Shown here in pieces: positions 43,558 through 54,310 of a DNA stretch of 64,000 bases (position 1 is its first letter; each line of letters starts with the position of its first letter). Source of the stretch: Molanna angustata (lineage: Eukaryota; Arthropoda; Insecta; Trichoptera; Molannidae). Under the pieces are notes generated by a model. It saw nothing but the letters and a program-made list of their open reading frames with translations, was not told where the DNA came from and made no database searches. The stretch lies in assembly GCA_963576475.1 (NCBI GenBank), contig OY754984.1, positions 20,299,215-20,363,214 of the forward strand. The letters are read 5' to 3'. Position numbers and translations under genes: made by a program.

Positions 43558-44131
43558 TCCAACTGTGGATTCGTTCAAGAGAATGGAATTCTTTTGAAGG
43601 AAGAGGCAGTTTAAATCCAAGACGCGTGTATGAAGGAACATTTTGTATGGCGTAGTGGACTTTTTGCATGCTAAAAACACCAACTTAGAGCCTTCGCAGC
43701 ATATATGTTCCCATACATTTACTCAGAATTCGGAGTAGAACATTTTATGCGAGCTTTGTGTCTGTCCCCCCCCCTTATAACTTTTGATCCGCTGGATTCA
43801 CAAAGCCTGAAATTTCAGAATATATAAATAGTTATAGGCCTACATTAAATTTATGCTCAGAATAGTGAATTTTTGTTTCAGTCAGGGGTTATCAACTTTT
43901 GAATTTTTGGTTTATTTTTCCATATATCTTTGAAACCATAAAAGCTAGAACGCTGAAAATTGGTATAAACACAGAAAAATATAACATCTCAAATCAGTTT
44001 TTTTCAAACAAATTTCAGGGTTTCTCAAACATTTTTAACTAAGAAAAATATTTTTTTTATAATAAATTTATGAGTTTAATTGCCTATATTTCTAATTTTT
44101 TTACAAAAGCCGAAACACCCCAACTAGATAA
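43558..44131 (+). mobile_element. Helitron-like element H, 3'-truncated copy
   Basis: Begins TCCAACTGTGGATTCGTTCA next to A (43557). Matches the interior of the copies at 51303 and 52468 ('GAATTCGGAGTAGAACATTT', 'TTTTGATCCGCTGGATT', 'TCAGTCAGGGGTTATCAACT', 'CATAAAAGCTAGAACGCTG'), then stops after 'CACCCCAACTAGATAATTTT'. The usual 3' hairpin and CTAG are missing. Confidence 0.8.
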
Positions 44132-44216
44132 TTTTCGCTTTCGTTGGCAGCCATGCTATGAAGTTAAGGATGGGCGGACATCGTAGGGATGTTCCGCTAC
44201 AATGTTAAACAGTATG

Positions 44217-44735
44217 TTTTATTTATTTATTTATTCATTTATTTATTCATTTAGGAATACAAACAGTTACAGAAAATATGCATATAACTAATGGTTACAT
44301 AGAATTCAAAGTTTATCTGCAACCTTACAGTATTCACAATATAAACATATGAAAGTGAAAATTTACAAAGTAATACAATAATAATAAAAGACAAAACAAG
44401 TAAAGAAGAAAAAAAAAATCAATTTAAATTAACATAAACGAAATGAAATAGATAAGAAAATAATTATACAGAAATAAGTATTGAGGCGAGAAATAAATAT
44501 TGAGGCGAGAAATAGAGAAACAAGAGTTATACTTTAACATAATGATAAAAAAGAGAAAAAAAAAAACAAAAATACATAAAATAAGATTAAAATTAAGGAG
44601 CCATAATTCAATAAAAGAGATGGTGTAGTATGTTATGACAGATGATTAATATCTCAATAGAGTATGTGTATTATTATGTCATCGCGTGTTGTGGTGATGA
44701 TTTTTGAATGTGTTTTATTTCGTGTTTGAATGCTG
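44217..44735 (-). repeat. probable LINE 3' UTR
   Basis: A TTTATTTATTTATTCATTTA tail at 44220-44258 and an A-rich region resemble the minus-strand LINE 3' ends at 11733 and 42438. No coding remnant is seen. Confidence 0.4.
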
Positions 44736-44739
44736 TGTA

Positions 44740-44840
44740 TGATTAAAAACGAAAGGTGAACTAAATCGGACGAGTCAGGAATCGAACTCGCGACCACCTC
44801 ATTAGCGACCGCTCTAACCGCTCTGCCATCGACCCATCTA
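44740..44840 (-). mobile_element. SINE family A, head fragment
   Basis: The minus strand carries 'TCGATGGCAGAGCGGTTAGA' (A box) and 'GCGAGTTCGATTCCTGAC' (B box), then 'GATTTAGTTCACC'. The remainder of the body is absent. Confidence 0.8.
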
Positions 44841-45797
44841 AATATGCTCTGTTCCCTTTCATTTCGAATATCTTTTGAAGCCCACATTTCTTGGAAATGT
44901 CAAATTGAGATAATTTACGTCTACCTCGTTAGCGTTGCTTCCAAAAATATTAAAATTAACGAGTTACAAACGTGTTGGAGTCACCGTCGCTTATAATTTT
45001 GTCATCGCATCGTGGGAGTCTTTTTGTATGACTATGACTATCAAAATCCAACATCTCATTGCATTATTGTGTTTGTCTTTGTTGTACTTTTTGCCTTAAT
45101 ATTAAAAGTAGATTACGATGGATTAGTATTTGCATTAAACAAACGCTTGGGTCTATCACGATAAATAATAAAAACAAATATTTGTATATCTTTCAGTGTA
45201 TTTGGGACAGCTGTTTCCTTTAAATATCTCATAAACTCACAATTTTTGTAGTTGGTACCTTTTTTAATTTGTATTGTATTATCATTCTTCTTTTCAACAG
45301 TAAATATATTATGATCTAAATTGTACAGCACAAATCCGCCTCTATTGGTGGCTGTGCCTTATTAAAAAAAAAGCAATGCATGGAGTTTTACTGATCTACT
45401 CGAAAAGTTCTGTTATATTGTTTCTATAAAAAATGTAAAATTATTGATAACTATTTTATTTTTTTATTTATAAAAACATGACATTTTTCATAAAGAGGTT
45501 TGACAACAATAATAAATGTATATAAAAAAATTTAATATTATATATATTTAATACAGAGACAATGGAAGGGTACACATGCACATCCAGACCATCAACACTC
45601 TCTTGCGCTTTGCTGTCAATTAGAGGTTTTGCTCTCCAATGTGCTAGGGATAATACCTGTATTATATTGGATGCAGTCTTTGGTTTTGTACGTTAAACAA
45701 CATTATTTTAAAGTGAATTCATCACAATTGATCATACACTTCCTAACATACATGCACAGGCACTCTTCATACACACGTAATATACTGAACCATATAG
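44841..45797. other. unassigned interval with one minus-strand frame
   Basis: A 72-codon minus-strand frame (45113-45331) has a protein-like composition (RGGFVLYNLDHNIFTVEKK upstream, YRDRPKRLFNAN near the end) but no family I recognise. No start or splice context supports a gene. Confidence 0.3.
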
Positions 45798-45818
45798 CAC
45801 ACACACACACACACACAC
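45798..45818 (+). repeat. (CA)n microsatellite
   Basis: About ten CA units without interruption. Confidence 0.95.
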
Positions 45819-47039
45819 ATACAGTAAACAAACTGCAAATTATAAGAAAAAAAATATTGTGGTGGATTTGATTCAATGATCCATAAGGTTATATCCATTT
45901 TGAACCTTTGGTAGTTATTGATATTTTTAATAGAATCTGGTATGGTATTGTTAACACTGGGAGCTTGATATGAGTGTCGCAATATAAATTATGTACCGAT
46001 TAAATGTATTATAAAAATATCGACTTTGAATGATTTAAGCTCATTCATAAGAACTAGCTCGTCGAAAACGTTTAGTCATTGTAATCGAATTTTGTGGAAA
46101 AATACTTTAGTAAATATATTTGTTCATTAATTATAAGTACCTAGTAAAATTATTTATTTTTATGATCGTCAGCATTTCGATTCAATTTTGTGTCCGATTT
46201 CTTCACATCCTTGGTATTAATTGCTGTTGACGTTCATACAAAACCGATTTAGATTCTGCGTCCCACGCAGACTTGCTAGCTAACTGACCTGTGCCTACAA
46301 TCTAACCCAGGACATAAATAGTCTGAGGACAGAATGAGACATCGCCTCTAGTGAACTTCCCATGGCGCTATAAATAAATTCTATAGTCTAGGGACTCGTA
46401 TATAATTACGAACAAATTCTATTTCGGTAGGAAAAAGTAGTTAACGAGTCGGTGTCCCCCGTCTGATTGAAAAATATACAGCGTGTGAAAAATCGTTCGA
46501 CGTTTTCAGTGTGAGAATGTATGTAGTGAACAAAATTGGCATAAGTAGGTATTATAAATCTTCTTACTCCGCGCTATTTTTTTCGCATCGTTGAATTTCA
46601 AGTGTTTTTTGTCTTTAATGTTTTATTTTTATTCTGCACCAAGCGTAAAGGCGTGCTGTAGTCTGATTGACGACTTATCATTGACTGATGGATTGCAATC
46701 ACTAGACCACAGACGCTAGGTCGGTATTATAAGTTTATTCTATAGGTACCTACTGCCACGGGAGATGCTCAGAAGAACTTGCATCTCTGCTCCCTCTTCC
46801 GTCCATTCACAATATAGTCACTCATTTTACTCAATCTCAACACCCGTTCACAGTAAACCTTCAATATACACGAACAAGTCGCTTCTCAACTTATAATATA
46901 GTATAATATTGTACATTTAATATATATTATAGTATCATACATTTTATTTACTACTTTATCAAGTTATATTGTTTTTTTTTATTTTTATTTTCAAGGCTTT
47001 TTCTTATTTATATTTATTTATTTTCCTATTGGATGATTT
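45819..47039. other. unassigned interval
   Basis: No supported feature is seen in about 1.2 kb. Confidence 0.45.
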
Positions 47040-47312
47040 GTGCCAAAAATTCGACAAATTAACAATTTAATATAAACAAATAAACTCAGACATTGTACTG
47101 AAATAAAAATATAAAAATTTTAACAAATACATAAGAATTAAATAAACAAATTGACACAAACAAATAAACTTAGACATGGAACTAAAATAAAAATATATAA
47201 AATTACAAATACATAAGAATTAAACAAAAAAAAGTAGGTAATACAGACAAACAAACTCAGACATGGCACTCAAATAAAAATATAAAATTAACAAATACAT
47301 AAGAATTCATTA
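47040..47312 (+). repeat. degenerate tandem repeat, about 83-89 bp x 3
   Basis: Three units each holding 'ACAAATAAACTCAGACAT', 'AATAAAAATATA' and 'AACAAATACATAAGAATT'. Spacing is slightly irregular. The unit may be LINE 3' UTR sequence. Confidence 0.75.
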
Positions 47313-47320
47313 AGAATTCA

Positions 47321-47507
47321 GATGGGTCGGTGGCAGAGCGGTTAGCGCGCTGGGTTAGTAATCCAGTGGTCGCGAGTTCGAATCCTGCCTCGACCGATTT
47401 CGTTCACCTATAGCACAAGCATTTATTTGCTTATTTTAGGGAACGTAGGAAGATGTATATGTACTTGTTTAACAAGGACATATTCATTTAAAAAAAAAAA
47501 AAAAATT
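47321..47507 (+). mobile_element. SINE family A, best copy
   Basis: Intact head 'GGTCGGTGGCAGAGCGGTTA' (A box), 'GCGAGTTCGAATCCTGCC' (B box), body 'CGTTCACCTATAGCACAAGC', 'GGGAACGTAGGAAGATGTA' and 'ACTTGTTTAACAAGGACATA', then an A-run of about 16. The clean poly-A and B box suggest a young insertion. Confidence 0.92.
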
Positions 47508-47985
47508 ATAAAATTACAAAGTTGGTCTTAAGTGATTTTAAGAGGATCGCTTTAATTTATATTGTACCTACTTCAGATATTATTATACTTGTAAAAAATA
47601 ATTTTTAATAAATAAATAACATACAAGTACAAATTGTATTGAATGTTAAAATCTGCTATTTTCACCTATAAATGGGATGAGCACTGGTAAACGCAAGCAC
47701 TCTCAGGTGCCAGACTTTCCTTTTCCATTTCTATATTCAATAAGAAATATCAATTAACCACCAATTAAAAACGTGGCTATCTCTCGACTATAATATGAAG
47801 ATACGAGTAGCTATATAGATTTGAATGCTACAATGTTCCGCGACAAATCGAATTTTTCAAATGTAATTTAAGTTCTTCGAATTTTTCGTGAGAAACTTTG
47901 TAGAAGTTCATTTTAAATAAAAATAAAATAAAACAAATAACTTTGTTTACTTCTACTACTGTAAACACCTTTAATTTAAGAAAGG
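47508..47985. other. unassigned interval
   Basis: Nothing recognised before the hammerhead-like motif. Confidence 0.4.
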
Positions 47986-48027
47986 GGTTATAACGTTTTC
48001 GAGCTATAACGCTCATCCTCAGTAACC
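47986..48027 (-). ncRNA. hammerhead-ribozyme-like motif 2
   Basis: Read on the minus strand: stem I GGUUA (48027-48023) pairs perfectly with UAACC (47990-47986). The core CUGAGGA (48022-48016) fits the CUGANGA consensus exactly. After one extra U, stem II GAGC/GCUC closes a 6-nt loop. GAAA lies at 48000-47997. Stem III is a self-complementary AAC/GUU, and the cleavage-type triplet is UUA. All three helices and both core strands are present in 42 nt, the same length as motif 1. It lies about 140 nt upstream of a Penelope-like fragment, antisense to it. The bulged U and loopless stem III are non-standard. Confidence 0.55.
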
Positions 48028-48166
48028 ACTTATTACTAACTTAAAACTAATGACAGACTACTTAACTATGTTGGCGGGCGGACGGAGGAAGAAGGGGGTG
48101 GTGGAGGGGGGGGTGATAGTGGGTGTGGTTAATATTTTTATAAGGGGAGAATTTATTGGTGGGTGT

Positions 48167-48790
48167 AAAAAAGAACAAGAGTCGGCCATCAATAAATTTG
48201 TGTATTATCGAGTATTTGACCATCAAGAAGATAAACCTTGGAGAAGAATTTTATACACAGGAAAACTTAATTCAAATTTACTAAATATATGTAAAGATAT
48301 GAAAATTAAACCTGCACTATACACGGATAATAGTATCAAAAAATATATATTGAACAATAAAACAAAAATTAGTGTGCTGAACAATAGTGGGGTCTATAAA
48401 TTAAATTGTCACAATTGTGAAAGCCAAAGTGGAAGGAAAATAAAAACCAGAATTTCTGAACATATAAAGGCAATAAAAAACTTTTCTATCAACTCAGATA
48501 TCGCGGACCACGCCTGACTAACAGGACATACATTCGATTTCGGAGACGTAGAAATTTTACATAGGTGTAATAAGGGAAAAAGTCACAAATGCTTCCTCTT
48601 TATATAACAACACATTGCCATGCTTCTGCGAACTAACAATTCTGAAGCCATATGCCGTATATACCAAAAACGACCGTCCATCGAAATACCCTATTCATGT
48701 GGAATCAACAAAAATAATTTATTTAATAGCTGGTTTTATAAATCTCTTAATTAAGAATTGGGGACCCGCATTGTCGTTCATTAATGTTAT
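48167..48790 (+). pseudogene. Penelope-like retroelement, GIY-YIG endonuclease end
   Basis: The frame reads FDHQEDKPWRRILYTGKLNS and SGVYKLNCHNCESQ, then SGRKIKTRISEHIKAIKN, ADHA, a stop, then LTGHTFDFGDVEILHR. G-V-Y, the Cys pair and the 'GR...TR..EH' helix are the GIY-YIG nuclease of Penelope-like elements, which follows their reverse transcriptase and cuts target DNA. The 'YIGQ' strand that should lie between CESQ and SGRK is missing (deletion near 48429), which removes part of the active site. Stops and frameshifts follow. The earlier part of the open frame (48050-48165) is Gly/Val-rich and not family sequence. The fragment ends where a piggyBac-type MITE begins (48805). Confidence 0.85.
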
Positions 48791-48808
48791 TTTAATTGAC
48801 TGACTTAA

Positions 48809-49527
48809 GAGGGTGACTGCTGCCAACGTACCTATTTTATCAATTTTAATTTGCATCATTACTACAAAACGAATCATTTTGAAAAAAAATAACCTAGTTA
48901 GTTTGGATATTAATATAGAAAAATATACCTTAACTTTTTTTAACTTTTCTACGGACAACTACCTTAACTTTTTAATTATGTTCGGTATATGTTATTGTAG
49001 GAAAATAATAAGCATACCCCGATTTTTTACATTTATCTTAAATTTCTAATAAACTAAAAGGTATAGAGCATTATATTTTTTTTATAAATTTATTAAAGAA
49101 GATCAAAATATCTGAAAAAATACGATGTAACGTTGTATTAATGCATCAGGTTAAGTTAATAAACCAAAAAAAAAAATATTTCGCAATGGCGCTGAATGGC
49201 AAATAAATGTTTTTTAGGTTAGTTTACTAAACCTGAAGCATTAATGCAACGTCACATCATATTTTTCTAGATATTTTTGTCTTCTTTAACTAAAAAAAAT
49301 ATGTTGAACTACGCCTTATATTTTTTAAAAAAATAAGATAAACGTTGAAAATCGGGGTATGCCATTATTTTTCTACAAGAATTTATACAGAACATTATCA
49401 AAAAGTAAAGATATATTTTTCTTTATTAATACCCAAACTATCTGAATTATTTTTTTCTAAACGATTTGATAAGAAATAATATATCAAATTGAAAAATAGG
49501 TACGTTGGCAGCAGTTCCCCCCCCCCC
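48809..49527. mobile_element. piggyBac-type MITE, copy C
   Basis: Flanked by TTAA at 48805-48808 and 49528-49531. The ends GAGGGTGACTGCTGCCAACG and (reverse complement) a run of G plus AACTGCTGCCAACG match copies A and B. The interior is foldback, with 'ATTTCGCAATGGCGCTGAAT' near the centre. At 719 bp it is slightly longer than copy A through A/T indels and a duplicated 'CCTTAACTTTTT' block. Confidence 0.88.
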
Positions 49528-49531
49528 TTAA

Positions 49532-49994
49532 ATATTAAGTGCATTTGTAATATAACATTATAAATTGTTTCTCTTTTTTGACTGTACTTAGTTACATCTT
49601 TTATAGTATTGCTTTCATTTTCTTTGTTGTGATTCTTTTTAGGTATTTTCATTCTCTTCTAAATTTGTACGCCAACTTGTATGCAGGATGTGACCACTTG
49701 CAATTGGCTGACCAATTTTGTAATAGCTTGCCCTTATTTTATGGAACTATGATGTATAATAACTTGTTGGCTGTAAGTGGTCCTTTATAATAAATAAATA
49801 AAAAAATATTGATCGCGCAGAGGTCGAAATTCAACCATAATTCATTAAATTTATAAGCGTTTTAATAACTGCGACTTACGTGAGCGAGTTGCTTTATAAA
49901 TTTAATGGAAATTGGTTACAGGAAATATTTTATCAACACCTTTGTCATTTGAGTTTAGGAATAATTTTAGTATGTATTCGCACTTAATCACATT
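49532..49994. other. probable LINE 3' end and unassigned DNA
   Basis: 49660-49800 ('GCCAACTTGTATGCAGG', 'GGAACTATGATGTATAATAA', then AATAAATAAATAAA) has the look of a + strand LINE 3' UTR and tail. There is no protein remnant to confirm it. Confidence 0.4.
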
Positions 49995-50390
49995 TTAAAA
50001 ATAAATTGTATTTCTCAGCATATTATTTACGTAGTTGTATGATAATTTTGACAACTCATCCGATCTTGGTAGTGAGCTGTGGTGTATTATAAGGTCTAGT
50101 CGAGTATATCGGTAGTCGGATAATGAATTCCTTCCTTGTCCGGGACGCGTCTCGATTTTATCTTCCGCTGTATCGTTTCGTCCGTCCCCCTTCGGGTATG
50201 TTCGTGTACCTTCGTTTTTATTTCTCCATCCGCCACCTCTCCTATTGGCAGTGCTGTGTTGTGGTGGTATTACTGACCTTCTCAAGGCGACGTCTAGTGA
50301 GATTGTGGTAGGCACTGATACTATAGCCGCCGTAGTGAGACCTTGGAGTGATGATGATGTTGGCACTATTGTATTTGCATATATGTACAT
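49995..50390 (-). other. unrecognised minus-strand frame, 131 codons
   Basis: Open frame with a GC-richer core (50120-50330) encoding a basic, Gly/Arg-rich stretch (NRRGGGWRNKNEGTRTYPKG). The opposite strand also carries 61-62-codon frames here. It might be a Gag-like remnant of a retroelement, but no zinc knuckle or other motif is visible, so I give no function. Confidence 0.3.
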
Positions 50391-50639
50391 ATCTAAGTGT
50401 TGTATTGCGACTTCATATTATTATTATTAAAGTGTCTGTTATTCCTGGAATAGATCCATCTTTTGTATACAATGTATCCACGTGTGTTAGCTGGGTCTTA
50501 CAATGTCCATTCCATTCGTCTATGGTCCCTTTTATTGAGTGACTTGATCTAGCGCTGTTTCGCTAATAAAACAAAACCACTTGCAGAATCGCACAATGAA
50601 TTACAAAACGTTTATACTGATCGTTTTATTGCATAAATC

Positions 50640-51120
50640 ACGCCTTACGGGGTTAGCAGAGAGAACCTAGCACCATACTCCCCTATTTTAGCGTCCATTC
50701 CTGGCTTCCTTTACATTCGTGCACCTGCTTTCAAAATATTCACATCATGCCATCCCTTTTTGGTGCGGTCCCTGCTATTCTCTCCGTCTCACCCTCGTAT
50801 GTTTTTTTTTGAGTCAGTCGTTCATCGTTTATTCCTTCTATACAATATGCGCAACCATCTGAGAGCATTCACTTTCATTTAACTTATAATATCCTTCTTG
50901 CATTCTCTCCTTATGTCCTCATTTTTTATTCTATCATATGTTGTTCTATTTTTTTATTTTTTTTTTATTTATTAATTTCCATAATAAAATATAAAATAAA
51001 ATATTGTTCATGAAATATATAAATATGAAATATATTAGGTACATACTTTTCTTAGTGTGCTCATTCCTACAGCATTCATTCTACTTTCATGCGTCCTTTG
51101 CCACGTCCAAGATATCAATG
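50640..51120 (-). pseudogene. LINE family X, decayed and split copy
   Basis: On the minus strand, 50640-50950 corresponds to the C-terminal end and 3' end of LINE X ('GGTTCTCTCTGCTAACCCCG', the 'RECKKDIIS' region). Homology resumes at 51055-51115 (the 'WQRTHESRMNAV' region) after an AT-rich insertion of about 100 bp. Many frameshifts. Confidence 0.7.
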
Positions 51121-51302
51121 CTGTAGAATAAAATTTGTAGTTAAAAAAAAGACCAATGGCGTAAAATAAAATTTGTAGTTTAAAAAAAAAGATCACTGGC
51201 GTAGAATAAAATTTGTAGTTTTAAAAAAAATCGGCCAATGACGTAGAATAAAATTTGTAATTTAAAAAAAAATCGGCCAATGACGTAGAATAAAGTTTGT
51301 AG
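51113..51302 (+). repeat. 43-bp tandem array, left part
   Basis: Units of about 40-43 bp: 'GACGTAGAATAAAATTTGTA' + 'GTTTAAAAAAAA' + 'TCGGCCAATG'. Four complete units, then a fifth that is cut after 'TTTGTAG' by the element at 51303. The array resumes at 52294. Confidence 0.9.
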
Positions 51303-52293
51303 TCCAACTGTCGATTTGTTCAGGAGAACTTTGTTCTCTTAACATATCGACAATGTATCAAGCCAGAATACGCGAGAATTGTATGGAGAGGTCTACTTTT
51401 TTCACGGCTTTTCCAACTTTGAAGTCAAAAAACACCAACATAGAGGCTTCGCAGCATATATGTTCCATACACGGATTTACTCAGAATTCGGAGTAGAACA
51501 TTTCGTGTGTCTGTGTGTGTGTCCCCCCCCCTTATAACTTTTGATCCGCTCAATTTACAGAGCCCAAAATTTCAGAATATATAAACAGTTATAGGCCTAC
51601 AAAACTTTTATACTCAGAATTTTGAATTTTTGTTTCAGTCAGGGGTTATCAACTTTTGAATTTTTACTTTATTTTTCCATATATCTCAGAAACCATAAAA
51701 GCTAGAACGCTGAAAATTGCTATAAACATAGAAAAATACAAAATCTCAAATTAATTTTTTCAAAAAAATTCCAGGGTTTCTCAAACATTTTTTATTAAGA
51801 AAAATATTTTTTTATGATAAATTTATGAGTTTAACTGCCCATATTTCCAAATATTTTAAAAATATCGAAAAAAGCCGAAACACCCCAACTAGATAATTTA
51901 ATTTTCTATAAAAAATATACAAGATGTATTAGCACATCTCAAACTTTTTTTAACAATTTTTTTAAAAATTGAATTTAGTGACGACATTTCTTCATACAAT
52001 TTGTATGGCAATCGCCTACACACAATATCTAAGAAAACCTAATTATTTGATACTAATCTCCAAACATACATACATACCATCATGCTGTTTTCATATTCTG
52101 CGTAGGATCAAAGGACTGACCTCCATACTATCCTATCTTGACATACATATATAGGTACAAGTGTTGTATAGAAAATCAAATATCTTAAAATATTAAATAA
52201 TTTGTGTTTATGGGATTATAGTTTGGTACTTATTCTTCAACTATACATACTATCACTATCGACAGTTGGATCTCATGTGTTACATGCAACTAG
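51303..52293 (+). mobile_element. Helitron-like element H, full copy inside a satellite
   Basis: Starts TCCAACTGTCGATTTGTTC and ends CATGTGTTACATG (hairpin) + CAACTAG. A subterminal inverted repeat, CCAACTGTCGAT, lies at the 5' end and again inverted just before the 3' hairpin. TC/CTAG ends, a 3' hairpin and lack of target duplication fit Helitrons, and the inverted subterminal repeat fits the HINE-type non-autonomous forms. The interior holds a GT tract and a C-run (51520-51530). No helicase is encoded in the 991 bp. Confidence 0.8.
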
Positions 52294-52375
52294 TTTAAAA
52301 AAAAGACCATTGGCGTTGAATAAAATTTAAAAATACGGCCAATGACGTAGATTAAAATTTGTAGTTAATAAATCT
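52294..52375 (+). repeat. 43-bp tandem array, right part
   Basis: Continues with 'TTTAAAAAAAAGACC', exactly the part of unit five missing from the left side, then two diverged units ('TGGCGTTGAATAAAATTT', 'TGACGTAGATTAAAATTTG'). Confidence 0.85.
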
Positions 52376-52467
52376 ATATTATCATATTACAATTTTTATA
52401 CATTTGAAATTGTTTATTTAATCATTTACGGAATATATTGTCCTTTACAAACATACATATAAAATAA

Positions 52468-53476
52468 TCCAACTGTCGATTTGTTCAGGAGAACTTTGTT
52501 CTCTTAACATATCGACAATGTATCAAGCCAGAATACGCGAGAATTGTATGGAGAGGTCTACTTTTTTCACGGCTTTTCCAACTTTGAAGTCAAAAAACAC
52601 CAACTTAGAGGCTTCGCAGCATATATGTTCCATACACGGATTTACTCAGAATTCGGAGTAGAACATTTCGTGTGTCTGTGTGTGTGTGTGTCTGTGTGTC
52701 TGTGTGTCCGTCCCCCCCTTATAACTTTTGATCCGCTCAATTTACAGAGCCTAAAATTTCAGAATATATAAACAGTTACAGGCCTACAAAACTTTTATAC
52801 TCGGAATTTTGAATTTTTGTTTCAGTCAGGGGTTATCAACTTTTGAATTTTTATTTTATTTTTCCATATATCTCAGAAACCATAAACGGTAGAACGCTGA
52901 AAATTGGTACAAACATAGACAAATACAAAATCTCAAATTAGTTTTTCAAAAAAATTCCAGGGTTTCTCAAACATTTTTTATTAAGAAAAATATTTTTTTT
53001 ATGATAAATTTATGAGTTTAACTGCCTATATTACCAAAACTTTTACAATTATCGAAAAAAGCCGAAACACCCCAACTAGATAATTTAATTTTCTATAAAA
53101 AATATTAACATTGTAGAAGAAGATCTCAATTTTTTTTTAACAATTTTTTTAAAAATTGAATTTAGTGACGACATCGCTTCATACATTTTGTATGGCAGTC
53201 GCCTATACACAATATGTAAGAAGACTTAATAGTTTGATACTTCATCTCCTAACATACATACATACCATCATGCTATTTGCATATTCTGGGTAGGAAAAAG
53301 GATCTTCCTCCATACTATCCTATCTTGACATACATACCTACATATGTTGTATAGAAAACAAAATATCTGAAAATATTCAATAATTTGTATCTATGGGTTT
53401 ATAGTTTGGTACATATTCTTCAACTATACATACTATCGCTATCGACAGTTGGATCTCATGTGTTACATGCAACTAG
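52468..53476 (+). mobile_element. Helitron-like element H, second full copy
   Basis: Starts TCCAACTGTCGATTTGTTC next to A (52467) and ends CATGTGTTACATGCAACTAG next to T (53477), the A/T context expected for Helitron insertion. It is very similar to the copy at 51303 but with a longer (GT)n/(TGTC) tract at 52670-52712, which accounts for most of the size difference (1,009 against 991 bp). Confidence 0.85.
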
Positions 53477-53509
53477 TATAATTGAATTTGTATCTTCTTT
53501 CCTTACCTT

Positions 53510-53695
53510 TAAATTGTCTTCTTCTTCTGGGTCACAATCCTATGATTGATCTGCACCAAACACTCGATCTTTCCACTTAACTCTATCGTCCGCCAGTCTC
53601 TTCATCTCTTTGTAACTGCTACAGCGCACGTCACCGATTATCTGGTCTATATACTTAGTTGTTTCTGAGGCGGCCTCTACAGCTGCCCCCATCAA
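53510..53695 (-). pseudogene. LINE C-terminal fragment, family Z
   Basis: The minus-strand reading CSSYKEMKRLADDRVKWKDR, then VFGADQS, a stop, and a PEEEDN-type end. A second copy lies at 62495-62640. '..Y..MKRLA.DR..W..' is a LINE C-terminal pattern. Short and inactive. Confidence 0.6.
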
Positions 53696-53965
53696 TCATT
53701 AGTAATAAAATCGAAGAAAACGTCAGTCAGATAGATACTCAATATTATGAAATATTGTTTTTTATTTATAATTCATATGTATCGATTTTAATATAATATA
53801 CTTATTTCAAATAGGATTCGTGTGTAAAAATATAATAAGCATAAATAATGTTATTTTGATCACAATAACATATTCAAGGTTATTTATTACCAATGGTAAA
53901 ATGTGACGTCTGATGTATGGTTATTTTTAACTTTTATTAATATTAGATTATGGCATCCTTATCGT
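53696..53965. other. unassigned AT-rich DNA
   Basis: Nothing supported is seen. Confidence 0.4.
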
Positions 53966-53969
53966 ATAC

Positions 53970-54310
53970 CTACCTATCAAATTCTAAATTGTAATAAATA
54001 CTGTATTTGTTACGTTATGATAATTTTACGAATAGGTTTTACACATGTCCTTTTATTCCTTTTTACTCCTCACTAACCCATGGGCTACCTATCAAATTCT
54101 AAATTGTAATAAATACTGTATTTGTTACGTTATGATAATTATACGAATAGGTTTTACACATGTCCTTTTATTCCTTTTTACTCCTCACTAACCCATGGGC
54201 TACCTATCAAATTCTAAATTGTAATAAATACTGTATTTGTTACGTTATGATAATTATACGAATAGGTTTTACACATGTCCTTTTATTCCTTTTTACTCCT
54301 CACTAACCCA
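53970..54310 (+). repeat. 115-bp tandem repeat, three copies
   Basis: Units start at 53974, 54089 and 54204 (exact 115-bp period) and are almost identical. Each holds 'CTATCAAATTCTAAATTG', 'ATACTGTATTTGTTACG' and 'TTTTACTCCTCACTAACCC'. The last piece is the left terminus of TIR element T, so each unit contains an element end plus its flank. Confidence 0.95.

Noticed and set aside
45767..45982. Frame with poly-Cys/Val
   Set aside because: Translation of the CA microsatellite.
48050..48166. N-terminal Gly/Val-rich part of the Penelope-like frame
   Set aside because: Not related to the family; it is an accidental open extension through G-rich DNA.
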